5,381 nt of DNA, from contig RZYK01000142.1 of assembly GCA_009930355.1 (NCBI GenBank), positions 1-5,381 of the forward strand, written 5' to 3'. Positions 1 through 5,381 of the stretch are shown piece by piece; position 1 is the first letter of the stretch; each line of letters begins with the position of its first letter. The stretch comes from Campylobacterota bacterium (GTDB taxonomy: Bacteria; Campylobacterota; Campylobacteria; Campylobacterales; Sulfurospirillaceae). A model generated the notes under the pieces. It searched no databases, had not been told where the DNA came from, and was given only the letters and a program-made list of their open reading frames with translations. The translations under genes and the position numbers were made by a program.

Positions 1-47
1 GTCTTACCACAACACCTAATGCGTTGGGTGTTAAAGAAGTTAAGTAA
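1..47 (+). CDS. nrfH: NrfH, membrane-anchored tetrahaem quinol dehydrogenase of the NrfHA complex (C-terminal end only)
   Basis: Only the last codons are present. The frame with codons starting at position 3 reads LTTTPNALGVKEVK and stops at TAA 45-47; the two bases before it would complete a preceding codon. This tail matches, from memory, the C-terminus of Wolinella succinogenes NrfH (LTATPDNLGVREVK). Its place 11 bases upstream of nrfA is the standard nrfHA order. NrfH is a NapC/NirT-family cytochrome c that oxidises menaquinol in the cytoplasmic membrane and feeds electrons to NrfA. The haem motifs and the membrane anchor lie outside the window. The other two forward frames give no tail of this kind; one of them stops at 17-19. 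Confidence 0.85.
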   Translation, partial: LTTTPNALGVKEVK

Positions 48-52
48 AAGGA
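48..52 (+). promoter_or_regulatory. Ribosome binding site of nrfA, next to three consecutive ATG codons
   Basis: AAGGA lies directly after the nrfH stop and continues as AGG up to position 55. Three in-frame ATGs follow at 56, 59 and 62, giving spacers of 3, 6 and 9 bases. The first is too close to be favoured. The second or third is more likely, and the second gives the same length as MSKFKLL in the Sulfurospirillum deleyianum protein as I remember it. Confidence 0.6.
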
Positions 53-58
53 AGGATG

Positions 59-1606
59 ATGATGAAGTTTAAATTATTACTTGCTGGTTCATTGGTAGCA
101 ATTGGTGCGATGGCGCTTTTAGCGAATAACATCAACGAAAAAGAAAAACAGCGTGTTGAGTTAACAAAAGCCCCAAGCGAAGCGGGAATTGTTGGTAAAG
201 AGAAGAGCGAAGAGTGGGCAAAATACTATCCTCGTCAGTTTGATTCATGGAAAAAGACTAAGGAGTACGACACCTTTGCAGACATGCTTGCCAAAGACCC
301 CGCACTCAATATTGCATGGGCAGGGTATGCATTTTCAAAAGACTACAACTCCCCTCGTGGGCACTATTATGCATTGCAAGATAATATCAACACTCTTCGA
401 ACAGGAGCACCTGTGGATGCAAAAACAGGTCCCCTGCCAACAGCGTGTTGGACATGTAAATCTCCTGATGTGCCTCGTTTGATTGAAGAAGATGGCGAGT
501 TAGAGTATTTTACAGGTAAATGGGCGAAGTATGGTTCACAAATTGTCAATTCAATTGGCTGTGCAAACTGCCATGATGACAAAACAGCCCAGCTTAAAGT
601 GCGTGTTCCTCATCTTGACCGTGGACTTCAAGCAGCGGGTTTAAAAACCTTTGAAGAATCAACCCATCAAGACAAACGCTCTTTAGTCTGTGCACAGTGT
701 CACGTCGAGTATTACTTCAAAAAAACCGAGTGGAAAGATGCCAAAGGTGTTGATAAAACAGCAATGGTGGTGACACTTCCATGGGCAAATGGCATTGGTA
801 AAGAGGGTAATGCAGGTGTTGAGGGTATGATTAAGTACTACGATGAAATTGGTTTTGCGGATTGGACACATAGTATTTCTAAAACACCAATGCTTAAAGC
901 ACAACATCCTGGTTATGAATTTTGGAAATCTGGCATTCACGGTCAAAAAGGTGTTTCGTGTGCAGACTGTCATATGCCTTATACGCAAGAAGGTTCTGTG
1001 AAGTATTCTGACCACCAAGTAAAAGAAAACCCGTTGGATTCTATGGATCAAAGTTGTATGAACTGCCACAGAGAGAGCGAGTCAAAGCTTAGAGGCATTG
1101 TGCATCAAAAATATGAGAGAAAAGAGTTCTTAAATAAAGTGGCGTTTGATAACATTGGTAAAGCGCATCTTGAAACAGGCAAGGCTATGGAGCTTGGTGC
1201 AACTGATGCAGAGCTTAAAGATATTCGTACATTGATTCGTCATGCACAATTCAAAGGCGATATGGCAGTTGCAGCACATGGTAACTATTTCCATGCTCCT
1301 GAAGAGACCCTTCGTTTGCTTTCTTCTGCGAGTGAAGATGCTCAAGAAGCGCGTTTATTGTTAGTTAAAGTATTGGCAAAATACGGTGCAATTGACTTTA
1401 TGGCTCCTGAGTTTGACACCAAAGAAAAAGCTCAAAAATTGGCTAAAGTGGATTTAGCAGCATTGGCGGCTGAAAAGATGAAGTTTAAACAAACTTTAGA
1501 GCAAGAGTGGAAAAAAGAAGCAAAGGCAAAAGGCAGAGCTAATCCAGAAATGTATAAAGATGCTGATACCATTAACGATGGGAAATCTTCTTGGAATAAA
1601 AAGTAA
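59..1606 (+). CDS. nrfA: NrfA, periplasmic pentahaem cytochrome c nitrite reductase (ammonia-forming)
   Basis: NrfA reduces nitrite to ammonium with six electrons in the periplasm, receiving electrons from NrfH. It also reduces NO and hydroxylamine in known family members. Numbering from ATG 59 (515 aa, normal length): a Sec signal peptide covers about 1-22, with likely cleavage after LLA. The catalytic haem motif is CWTCK (130-134), with lysine instead of histidine as axial ligand. Four CxxCH motifs follow: CANCH 168, CAQCH 211, CADCH 301 and CMNCH 333. Active-site Arg114, Tyr218 and His283 correspond to R114, Y218 and H277 of Wolinella NrfA. The calcium ligands Glu217, Tyr218, Lys280 and Gln282 are also present. 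The six-residue shift after Tyr218 reflects a glycine-rich insertion near 243-256. The C-terminal half is helical, as expected for the dimer interface. All five haem sites are intact, so the enzyme should be functional. ATG 56 and ATG 62 are alternative starts. Confidence 0.97.
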   Translation: MMKFKLLLAGSLVAIGAMALLANNINEKEKQRVELTKAPSEAGIVGKEKSEEWAKYYPRQFDSWKKTKEYDTFADMLAKDPALNIAWAGYAFSKDYNSPRGHYYALQDNINTLRTGAPVDAKTGPLPTACWTCKSPDVPRLIEEDGELEYFTGKWAKYGSQIVNSIGCANCHDDKTAQLKVRVPHLDRGLQAAGLKTFEESTHQDKRSLVCAQCHVEYYFKKTEWKDAKGVDKTAMVVTLPWANGIGKEGNAGVEGMIKYYDEIGFADWTHSISKTPMLKAQHPGYEFWKSGIHGQKGVSCADCHMPYTQEGSVKYSDHQVKENPLDSMDQSCMNCHRESESKLRGIVHQKYERKEFLNKVAFDNIGKAHLETGKAMELGATDAELKDIRTLIRHAQFKGDMAVAAHGNYFHAPEETLRLLSSASEDAQEARLLLVKVLAKYGAIDFMAPEFDTKEKAQKLAKVDLAALAAEKMKFKQTLEQEWKKEAKAKGRANPEMYKDADTINDGKSSWNKK

Positions 1607-1615
1607 GTATGATTT

Positions 1616-1643
1616 AAGATGAAGGGGTTTTCTCCTTCATCTT
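1616..1643 (+). terminator. Hairpin after nrfA: weak or partial terminator, or mRNA-stabilising stem-loop
   Basis: AAGATGAAGG (1616-1625) pairs perfectly with CCTTCATCTT (1634-1643). The stem continues inward with a G-U pair (1626/1633) and a G-C pair (1627/1632), closing on a TTTT loop at 1628-1631. That is a 12-bp stem starting ten bases after the nrfA stop. Only TTT then ATGTTAT follows, so the T-tract is short and termination is probably partial. A partial terminator or a 3'-protecting stem would let NrfA, an abundant enzyme, be made in excess of the maturation protein NrfI (inference). Confidence 0.7.
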
Positions 1644-1645
1644 TA

Positions 1646-1654
1646 TGTTATACT
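1646..1654 (+). promoter_or_regulatory. Candidate extended -10 promoter for nrfI
   Basis: TGTTATACT matches the extended -10 pattern TGnTATAAT except at one base. No convincing -35 box is seen, because the -35 position falls inside the hairpin. Campylobacterota housekeeping promoters are known to rely on the -10 and often lack a -35. A transcript from here would begin near 1661 and give a leader of about 44 bases before GTG 1705. This is a sequence match only. Confidence 0.4.
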
Positions 1655-1691
1655 AAAGCGACGTGAGGGTTACGTTTTTTTCGTATAACAT

Positions 1692-1697
1692 AAAGGA
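1692..1697 (+). promoter_or_regulatory. Ribosome binding site deciding the nrfI start
   Basis: AAAGGA sits 4 bases before GTG 1702 and 7 bases before GTG 1705. The more upstream in-frame GTG at 1663 has only a weak AAAGCGA before it. The spacing therefore favours GTG 1705, or 1702, as the start of nrfI. Confidence 0.65.
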
Positions 1698-1704
1698 TTT
1701 TGTG

Positions 1705-4080
1705 GTGTTACTTAGCATTTTGCGTTCGTATAAGACCATGCTGTTTGTACTGATCGCTTTAGCCTTAGGTGCTGCGGTTGCAACCTTTTTAGAGAATGAT
1801 TTTGGTACGGCGTTTGCGAGGCATTATGTCTATGATGCGCTTTGGTATGAAGTGCTTTTGTGTTTAGCCTCTTTCAATATCGCGTTGGTACTTTATCGCA
1901 CCAAAATGTTTTTACATGTAAGCCGTTTTACGTTTCATTTTGCTTTTATTGTACTGCTCATTGGCTCAGGGCTCACCCGTTATTTTGGGGTGGATGGTGT
2001 GATGAAAATTCGTGAAAACAGCAGTGCTAATACCCTTTTTTCTACCGAACTCAATGACGAAATACCCCTTCCTTTTACTGTGCATCTTAAAGATTTTGAG
2101 ATGGAGCGTTACTATGGAAGTAAGGCACCTTCGTCGTATAACAGCGATGTGCGTATTGAAGATGGCACGATAAGCTTTGATGCGCATATTTCCATGAATG
2201 AGCCTCTTACTTACAAAGGGTATAAATTTTTTCAGACGTTTTATGATCCTGATGAAAAAGGAACGATTCTCTCCGTAACCAAAGACCCAGGGGTTGAAGT
2301 GACGTATGTAGGATATGCGCTTTTGTTTTTAGGACTTATTTTTAATCTTTTCGATAAAACATCACGCTTTTCAAAGCTTCTTGCTTCGATGAAACAGACC
2401 TCCTTGCTTGTTGGGCTGATACTTTTGACACAAACCCCACTTTTTTCGCACAGTGACTATGTTCAGACCTATTTGGATGAGCATCGAGCCAACAGTGTAC
2501 ACGTCGCAGAGGCGTTTGGAGAGCTTGTGGTGCAATCTCGTATGGGACGCATGAAACCTTTTGATACACTCGCTCAAGAGGTACTCTATAAACTCAGTGG
2601 CAAAAGCGCTTTGTATGAGATGATCCCGACGCAAATTGCGCTAGGAATGCTCTCGCATCCAAGCTTGTGGAAAAATTTGCCGATGATTCAAACCAAAACG
2701 CCAAAACTCAGGGAGTTTGTTGGTGTTTCACCGACACAAAAACTGCTTTGTTTTGAGGATTTTTTTGAGGGGCATCGCTATAAGCTTGAAGAGGAGTTAC
2801 ACAAAGCCTTAGCGCTTAAGCCTAGCCAACGAGGAACCTTTGAAAATGATGTAATTAAAGTCGATGAGAGGTTGAGCATCGCCTTTATGATGTACCAAGG
2901 GGTGTTGTTTAAACTCTTTCCTGTCATTGGCGATGAACATCATACCTGGGTGGCGTTTGAGCAGCTCATCATGAAAGGTAAAGGCGAAGAGCTCAAAGAG
3001 GTACAAGAATCTTCGGTGCATTTTGCCAATGCTTTGTTTGAGCGAAACTATGAAAAAGCATCGTTACATGTAAAAACTTTTGAGGCGTTTCAAACACGCT
3101 ATGGATCACACATTATGCCCTCAAAAACGCATGTAAAGGTGGAGATTTTTTACAATCAGATAAAGATTTTTGAGCGTTTAACCTTAGCGTATGTGTTGAT
3201 GAGTATCGCATTGCTCATAGTGGCATTTGGGCAGGTTTTTGCGCCACATATCTTTACATGTAAAAGGCTCAAACCTCTTTTTTACGGGGTAGTTTTACTT
3301 TTTATCTTGCATACATTGGGATTGGCGCTGAGGTGGTATGTTAGCTCTCATGCACCGATGAGCGATACGTATGAGTCGATGATTTACATCGCATGGTCGT
3401 GTTTGCTTTTTTGTATGCTCTTTATGCGTCACTCACTTTTTGCGCTTTCTGGTTCGGTGATGATGGCGGGTATTTTTATGTTTGTAGCACACTTAGGAAA
3501 CATGGACCCTGAAATTACCAACCTTGTGCCTGTTTTAAAATCTTTTTGGCTCAGTCTTCATGTCTCGGTGATTACAGCCAGTTATGGCTTTTTTGCTCTA
3601 GGGTGTGCGCTGGGATTTTTTACACTTATACTCTTTACATGTAAACGCTCTTCTAACATTACAAAAGCGATTTTAAGCTTAAGCGTGATGAATGAAGTCG
3701 TACTCATCTTAGGCTTAAGCCTTTTGGTGATTGGGAACTTTTTAGGGGCGATTTGGGCGAATGAGTCGTGGGGACGTTACTGGGGGTGGGATCCTAAGGA
3801 GACGTGGGCGTATATTTCTATTATTATTTATACAATTATTTTACATGTAAGGCTAATTCCAAAACTCTCTTCGCACTACTTTTTTGCTGTGCTCTCTTTG
3901 TTGGGATTTGGTTCTATTTTGATGACCTATTTTGGGGTGAATTTTTACTTAGCAGGGATGCACTCGTATGCCACAGGTGATCCTGTGCCGATTCCTCATT
4001 GGGTTTATATTTGTCTTTTTTGTGTAACATTGCTGATTCTCGTTTCGTATAAAAATAAACAATTAAAGGAAGAAAAATGA
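1705..4080 (+). CDS. nrfI: NrfI, CcsBA-type fused cytochrome c haem synthase for the NrfA CxxCK haem
   Basis: An integral membrane protein that moves haem to the outer face of the cytoplasmic membrane and attaches it to apocytochrome cysteines (System II). In Wolinella, NrfI is the isoenzyme dedicated to the CxxCK motif of NrfA; that role is inferred here from synteny and the CWTCK motif upstream. Numbering from GTG 1705 (791 aa): the N-terminal ResB/CcsB part has membrane segments near 12-28, 47-64, 75-91 and 199-216, and a further one near 232-247. A large outside domain (about 250-490) includes GRMKPFDTLAQEVL. The C-terminal CcsA part has about eight or nine segments from 492 on. The haem-handling WWD motif is WGRYWGWDPKETW (689-701). 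Likely haem-ligand histidines are His78, His619, His714 and His753; their spacing agrees with the four key histidines of Helicobacter hepaticus CcsBA as I remember them. The length is somewhat shorter than the roughly 900 aa of better-known homologues. The GTG at 1663 is an alternative start that adds 14 residues. The gene overlaps nrfJ by 4 bases. Confidence 0.93.
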   Translation: MLLSILRSYKTMLFVLIALALGAAVATFLENDFGTAFARHYVYDALWYEVLLCLASFNIALVLYRTKMFLHVSRFTFHFAFIVLLIGSGLTRYFGVDGVMKIRENSSANTLFSTELNDEIPLPFTVHLKDFEMERYYGSKAPSSYNSDVRIEDGTISFDAHISMNEPLTYKGYKFFQTFYDPDEKGTILSVTKDPGVEVTYVGYALLFLGLIFNLFDKTSRFSKLLASMKQTSLLVGLILLTQTPLFSHSDYVQTYLDEHRANSVHVAEAFGELVVQSRMGRMKPFDTLAQEVLYKLSGKSALYEMIPTQIALGMLSHPSLWKNLPMIQTKTPKLREFVGVSPTQKLLCFEDFFEGHRYKLEEELHKALALKPSQRGTFENDVIKVDERLSIAFMMYQGVLFKLFPVIGDEHHTWVAFEQLIMKGKGEELKEVQESSVHFANALFERNYEKASLHVKTFEAFQTRYGSHIMPSKTHVKVEIFYNQIKIFERLTLAYVLMSIALLIVAFGQVFAPHIFTCKRLKPLFYGVVLLFILHTLGLALRWYVSSHAPMSDTYESMIYIAWSCLLFCMLFMRHSLFALSGSVMMAGIFMFVAHLGNMDPEITNLVPVLKSFWLSLHVSVITASYGFFALGCALGFFTLILFTCKRSSNITKAILSLSVMNEVVLILGLSLLVIGNFLGAIWANESWGRYWGWDPKETWAYISIIIYTIILHVRLIPKLSSHYFFAVLSLLGFGSILMTYFGVNFYLAGMHSYATGDPVPIPHWVYICLFCVTLLILVSYKNKQLKEEK
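1912..3850. repeat. Five copies of the 10-bp palindrome TTACATGTAA, all inside nrfI
   Basis: Exact copies lie at 1912-1921, 3064-3073, 3254-3263, 3635-3644 and 3841-3850. The copies at 3254 and 3635 extend to a 12-bp palindrome, TTTACATGTAAA. Three copies are read as Leu-His-Val and two as Phe-Thr-Cys-Lys in another frame, so a shared protein motif does not explain them. Incomplete versions occur at 452-459 (ACATGTAA, in the CxxCK codons of nrfA) and near 3130-3136. The span given here covers the first to the last copy; the intervening sequence is ordinary coding sequence. Confidence 0.85.
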
Positions 4081-4727
4081 AAAAAACAACGGCGCTTTTA
4101 GCCTCATTTGCTTGTAGTATGAGTTTATATGCAGGAGATATTCATGAGGGTGTGATTAAAGATGTTATTCATGGTGGTGGTTATACGTACCTTGAGATAG
4201 AAGATGCAAAGAAGAGTTATTGGATAGCCGTAGAGGGTGTGGAGATTCCTAAAGGGCTGGAAGTACGTTTTGAAGAAGAGATGCGTGCGAAAAACTTTCA
4301 AAGTAAGGCACTCAATCGTACCTTTGATGAGTTAATGTTCGCATCCAACCTCCAACACCGCACCAATGTCTCTGAAAAAGGAAATTTAGCGTTGATTACA
4401 GACGTGGTCGAACGCTCACCGTATCAAAAAGAGGGGTCGATGAGTGTGAAAGAAGTGTTACAAAAACGCTCAACATTAGGTGGAAAAAGTATTGCCATAT
4501 CGGGAAAAGTGGTGAAAGCTTCGCAAAATATTATGGGACGTAATTGGGTGCATATTCAAGATGGAACAGGCGAGGGAAGTGAGGTTGGACGTATTGTGTT
4601 TACTTCAAAAGAATTACCTAAAGTAGGTGATATTGTAACAGCAAGCGGTGTTGTCGCCATTGACAAAGATTTTGGTTCGGGATATATTTATAAGATTATT
4701 GTAGAAAACGCTACGTTTAATCACTAA
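4077..4727 (+). CDS. nrfJ: NrfJ-like exported protein with two OB-fold-like halves, function unknown
   Basis: 216 aa. The signal peptide is MKK plus a hydrophobic stretch, with likely signal peptidase I cleavage after Leu-Tyr-Ala19. Cys13 lies inside it, but the residues before it (SFA) make a poor lipobox, so a lipoprotein is unlikely. The mature part has two similar-looking beta-rich halves. One is about 21-92, with GGGYTYLEIED and the KALNRTFDEL segment. The other is about 134-214, with SGKVVKASQNIMGRNWVHIQDG and later DKDFGSGY. Both features are typical of the small exported OB-fold proteins often labelled 'DNA-binding' in databases, a label that makes little sense for a periplasmic protein. 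The start has AAAGGA at 4065-4070 with a 6-base spacer, and the ATG overlaps the nrfI stop (ATGA), so translation is probably coupled. The name rests on the nrfHAIJ order of Wolinella. A role in NrfA assembly, haem delivery or metal binding is possible but not shown by any residue I can see; the mature protein has no cysteine. Confidence 0.8.
   Translation: MKKTTALLASFACSMSLYAGDIHEGVIKDVIHGGGYTYLEIEDAKKSYWIAVEGVEIPKGLEVRFEEEMRAKNFQSKALNRTFDELMFASNLQHRTNVSEKGNLALITDVVERSPYQKEGSMSVKEVLQKRSTLGGKSIAISGKVVKASQNIMGRNWVHIQDGTGEGSEVGRIVFTSKELPKVGDIVTASGVVAIDKDFGSGYIYKIIVENATFNH
4660..4688 (+). promoter_or_regulatory. Candidate sigma-70-type promoter inside the end of nrfJ, for the Crp/Fnr gene
   Basis: TTGACA (4660-4665) and TATATT (4683-4688) are separated by exactly 17 bases: a perfect -35 and a five-of-six -10. 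Transcription would begin near 4695, about 50 bases before the regulator's ATG. The TTGACA falls in codons of the conserved nrfJ stretch I-D-K-D-F-G, so it could be a coding coincidence. There is no terminator between nrfJ and the regulator, so readthrough from nrfJ is equally possible. Confidence 0.4.
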
Positions 4728-4746
4728 ATCCTAAAAAGAGGTGTTA

Positions 4747-5381
4747 ATGGCAAATGAACAGTTTCTTTTATTGCAATCTTTACCATTGTTTCATTCTTTA
4801 GAAGAAGAAGACATTCACACTATCGCTTCGTTTTGTACGGTACATCATCATAAAGCTGGTGATGTACTTTTTTATGAGAAAGATAGCAAAGATGCTATTT
4901 TTTACATTATCTCAGGTTCGGTGAAGTTTTATAAAGTGGATCGTTTTGATAATGAAATTTTTCTTTATAAACTCTACTCTAACTCGCTGATTTTTAATGT
5001 TTCTAAATTGATTGATAGTTTTTTTATTAGCTGTTATGCCAATGCTGAGTTTTTGGAAGATAGCACGATTTTACATATTAAAAGCACTCCGTTTCGAGAG
5101 ATGATTTATGCCAATCAACGGTTAATGAAAAAAATTTTAGAAGAGTCATTTTCTATGATTCAACAAATGCAGTGTATTATTAGTCGCGACGTGGTGTTTG
5201 ATGGCACAGCAAAAGTAGCGCATATGTTAGTGAATGACCTTGATACTTTTAACAGTTTGAAAAAACATGAAATCGCTTATATGTTGCATATTCAGCCTGA
5301 AACACTCTCTCGCATTCTCAATAAACTGACCCGTAATGGTACGATTGAAATTGATAAAAACAATGTCGTGATTTTAAATGT
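4747..5381 (+). CDS. Crp/Fnr-family transcriptional regulator (3' end cut by the window), possible Nss-type regulator of nitrite/NO metabolism
   Basis: The start is ATG 4747, with AAGAGG at 4736-4741 and a 5-base spacer; an in-frame GTG at 4741 overlaps that site and is unlikely. 211 codons are visible and only a few residues should be missing. Residues about 10-110 form the cyclic-nucleotide-type beta barrel (KAGDVLFYEKDS, then IFYIISGSVKFYK). A long dimerisation helix spans about 117-145, and a winged helix-turn-helix about 160 to the end (HEIAYMLHIQPETLSRILNKL). The recognition helix carries E185, S188 and R189, the E-x-x-S-R pattern of FNR, which predicts a TTGAT-like half site. The three cysteines (30, 96, 143) are scattered, so there is no FNR iron-sulphur cluster. 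The Arg-Ser of the CRP cAMP pocket is absent, so cAMP binding is unlikely. Related proteins, NssR in Campylobacter and NssA/B/C in Wolinella, control nitrosative-stress and N-oxide genes; membership of that group is inferred from type and location. Confidence 0.88.
   Translation, partial: MANEQFLLLQSLPLFHSLEEEDIHTIASFCTVHHHKAGDVLFYEKDSKDAIFYIISGSVKFYKVDRFDNEIFLYKLYSNSLIFNVSKLIDSFFISCYANAEFLEDSTILHIKSTPFREMIYANQRLMKKILEESFSMIQQMQCIISRDVVFDGTAKVAHMLVNDLDTFNSLKKHEIAYMLHIQPETLSRILNKLTRNGTIEIDKNNVVILN

Noticed and set aside
30..43. GTTAA twice (30-34 and 39-43), reminiscent of the NssR-type TTAAC/GTTAA operator
   Set aside because: The copies are direct, not inverted, and are explained by codons at the end of nrfH. 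The operon promoter should lie upstream of nrfH, outside the window.
509..520. TTTACAGGTAAA in nrfA as a sixth palindrome copy
   Set aside because: One central mismatch breaks the palindrome, and the codons (Phe-Thr-Gly-Lys) are conserved in NrfA, so protein constraint explains it.
683..1069. 128-codon open frame on the minus strand inside nrfA
   Set aside because: It lies entirely within the well-supported nrfA coding sequence, its product resembles no known protein, and no promoter or ribosome site of its own is evident. It is a shadow frame.
1675..1681. T7 tract as a possible phase-variation site in nrfI
   Set aside because: It lies upstream of the favoured start at 1705, so length change would not shift the reading frame. 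A similar T7 at 2760-2766 is within coding sequence but short and unremarkable for this base composition.
2371..2634. Overlapping minus-strand open frames inside nrfI (2342-2569 and 2371-2634)
   Set aside because: Two different minus frames are open over the same stretch of nrfI, with no recognisable products. They are chance openings opposite a real gene.
4077..4139. NrfJ as a lipoprotein acylated at Cys13
   Set aside because: The residues before Cys13 are S-F-A, which do not fit a lipobox, and a good signal peptidase I site (Leu-Tyr-Ala) follows at residue 19.
4728..4746. Terminator between nrfJ and the Crp/Fnr gene
   Set aside because: The 19-base gap has no inverted repeat or T-tract.

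Overview
The window is part of a respiratory nitrite-ammonification (nrf) locus from a member of the Campylobacterota, most likely Sulfurospirillum or a close relative such as Wolinella. Three things point there. The nrfA product closely resembles, from memory, the Sulfurospirillum deleyianum pentahaem nitrite reductase. The gene order nrfH-nrfA-nrfI-nrfJ is the one known from Wolinella succinogenes. Cytochrome c maturation is represented by a fused CcsBA-type synthase (NrfI), not by a Ccm system. All genes lie on the + strand and are tightly packed.

Layout: 1-47 is the last codons of nrfH, the membrane quinol-oxidising partner of NrfA. 59-1606 is nrfA, the periplasmic catalytic subunit, with one CxxCK and four CxxCH haem motifs. 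1607-1704 is a short intergenic region holding a 12-bp hairpin, a candidate extended -10 promoter and a good ribosome binding site. 1705-4080 is nrfI, the cytochrome c synthase thought to attach the special CxxCK haem of NrfA. 4077-4727 is nrfJ, an exported OB-fold-like protein of unknown function, joined to nrfI by an ATGA overlap. 4747-5381 is a Crp/Fnr-family regulator that runs off the window end only a few residues short of its expected C-terminus.

How they work together: NrfH takes electrons from menaquinol and passes them to NrfA, which reduces nitrite to ammonium with six electrons. NrfI exports haem and ligates it to NrfA. NrfJ is presumably an accessory protein. The Crp/Fnr protein is a plausible local regulator of the pathway (inference). 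The region is compact and has no mobile elements, RNA genes or CRISPR. The points most worth a second look are a 10-bp palindrome, TTACATGTAA, occurring five times and only inside nrfI; the hairpin-plus-promoter arrangement between nrfA and nrfI; the start-codon choice of nrfI; and the uncharacterised nrfJ and regulator.
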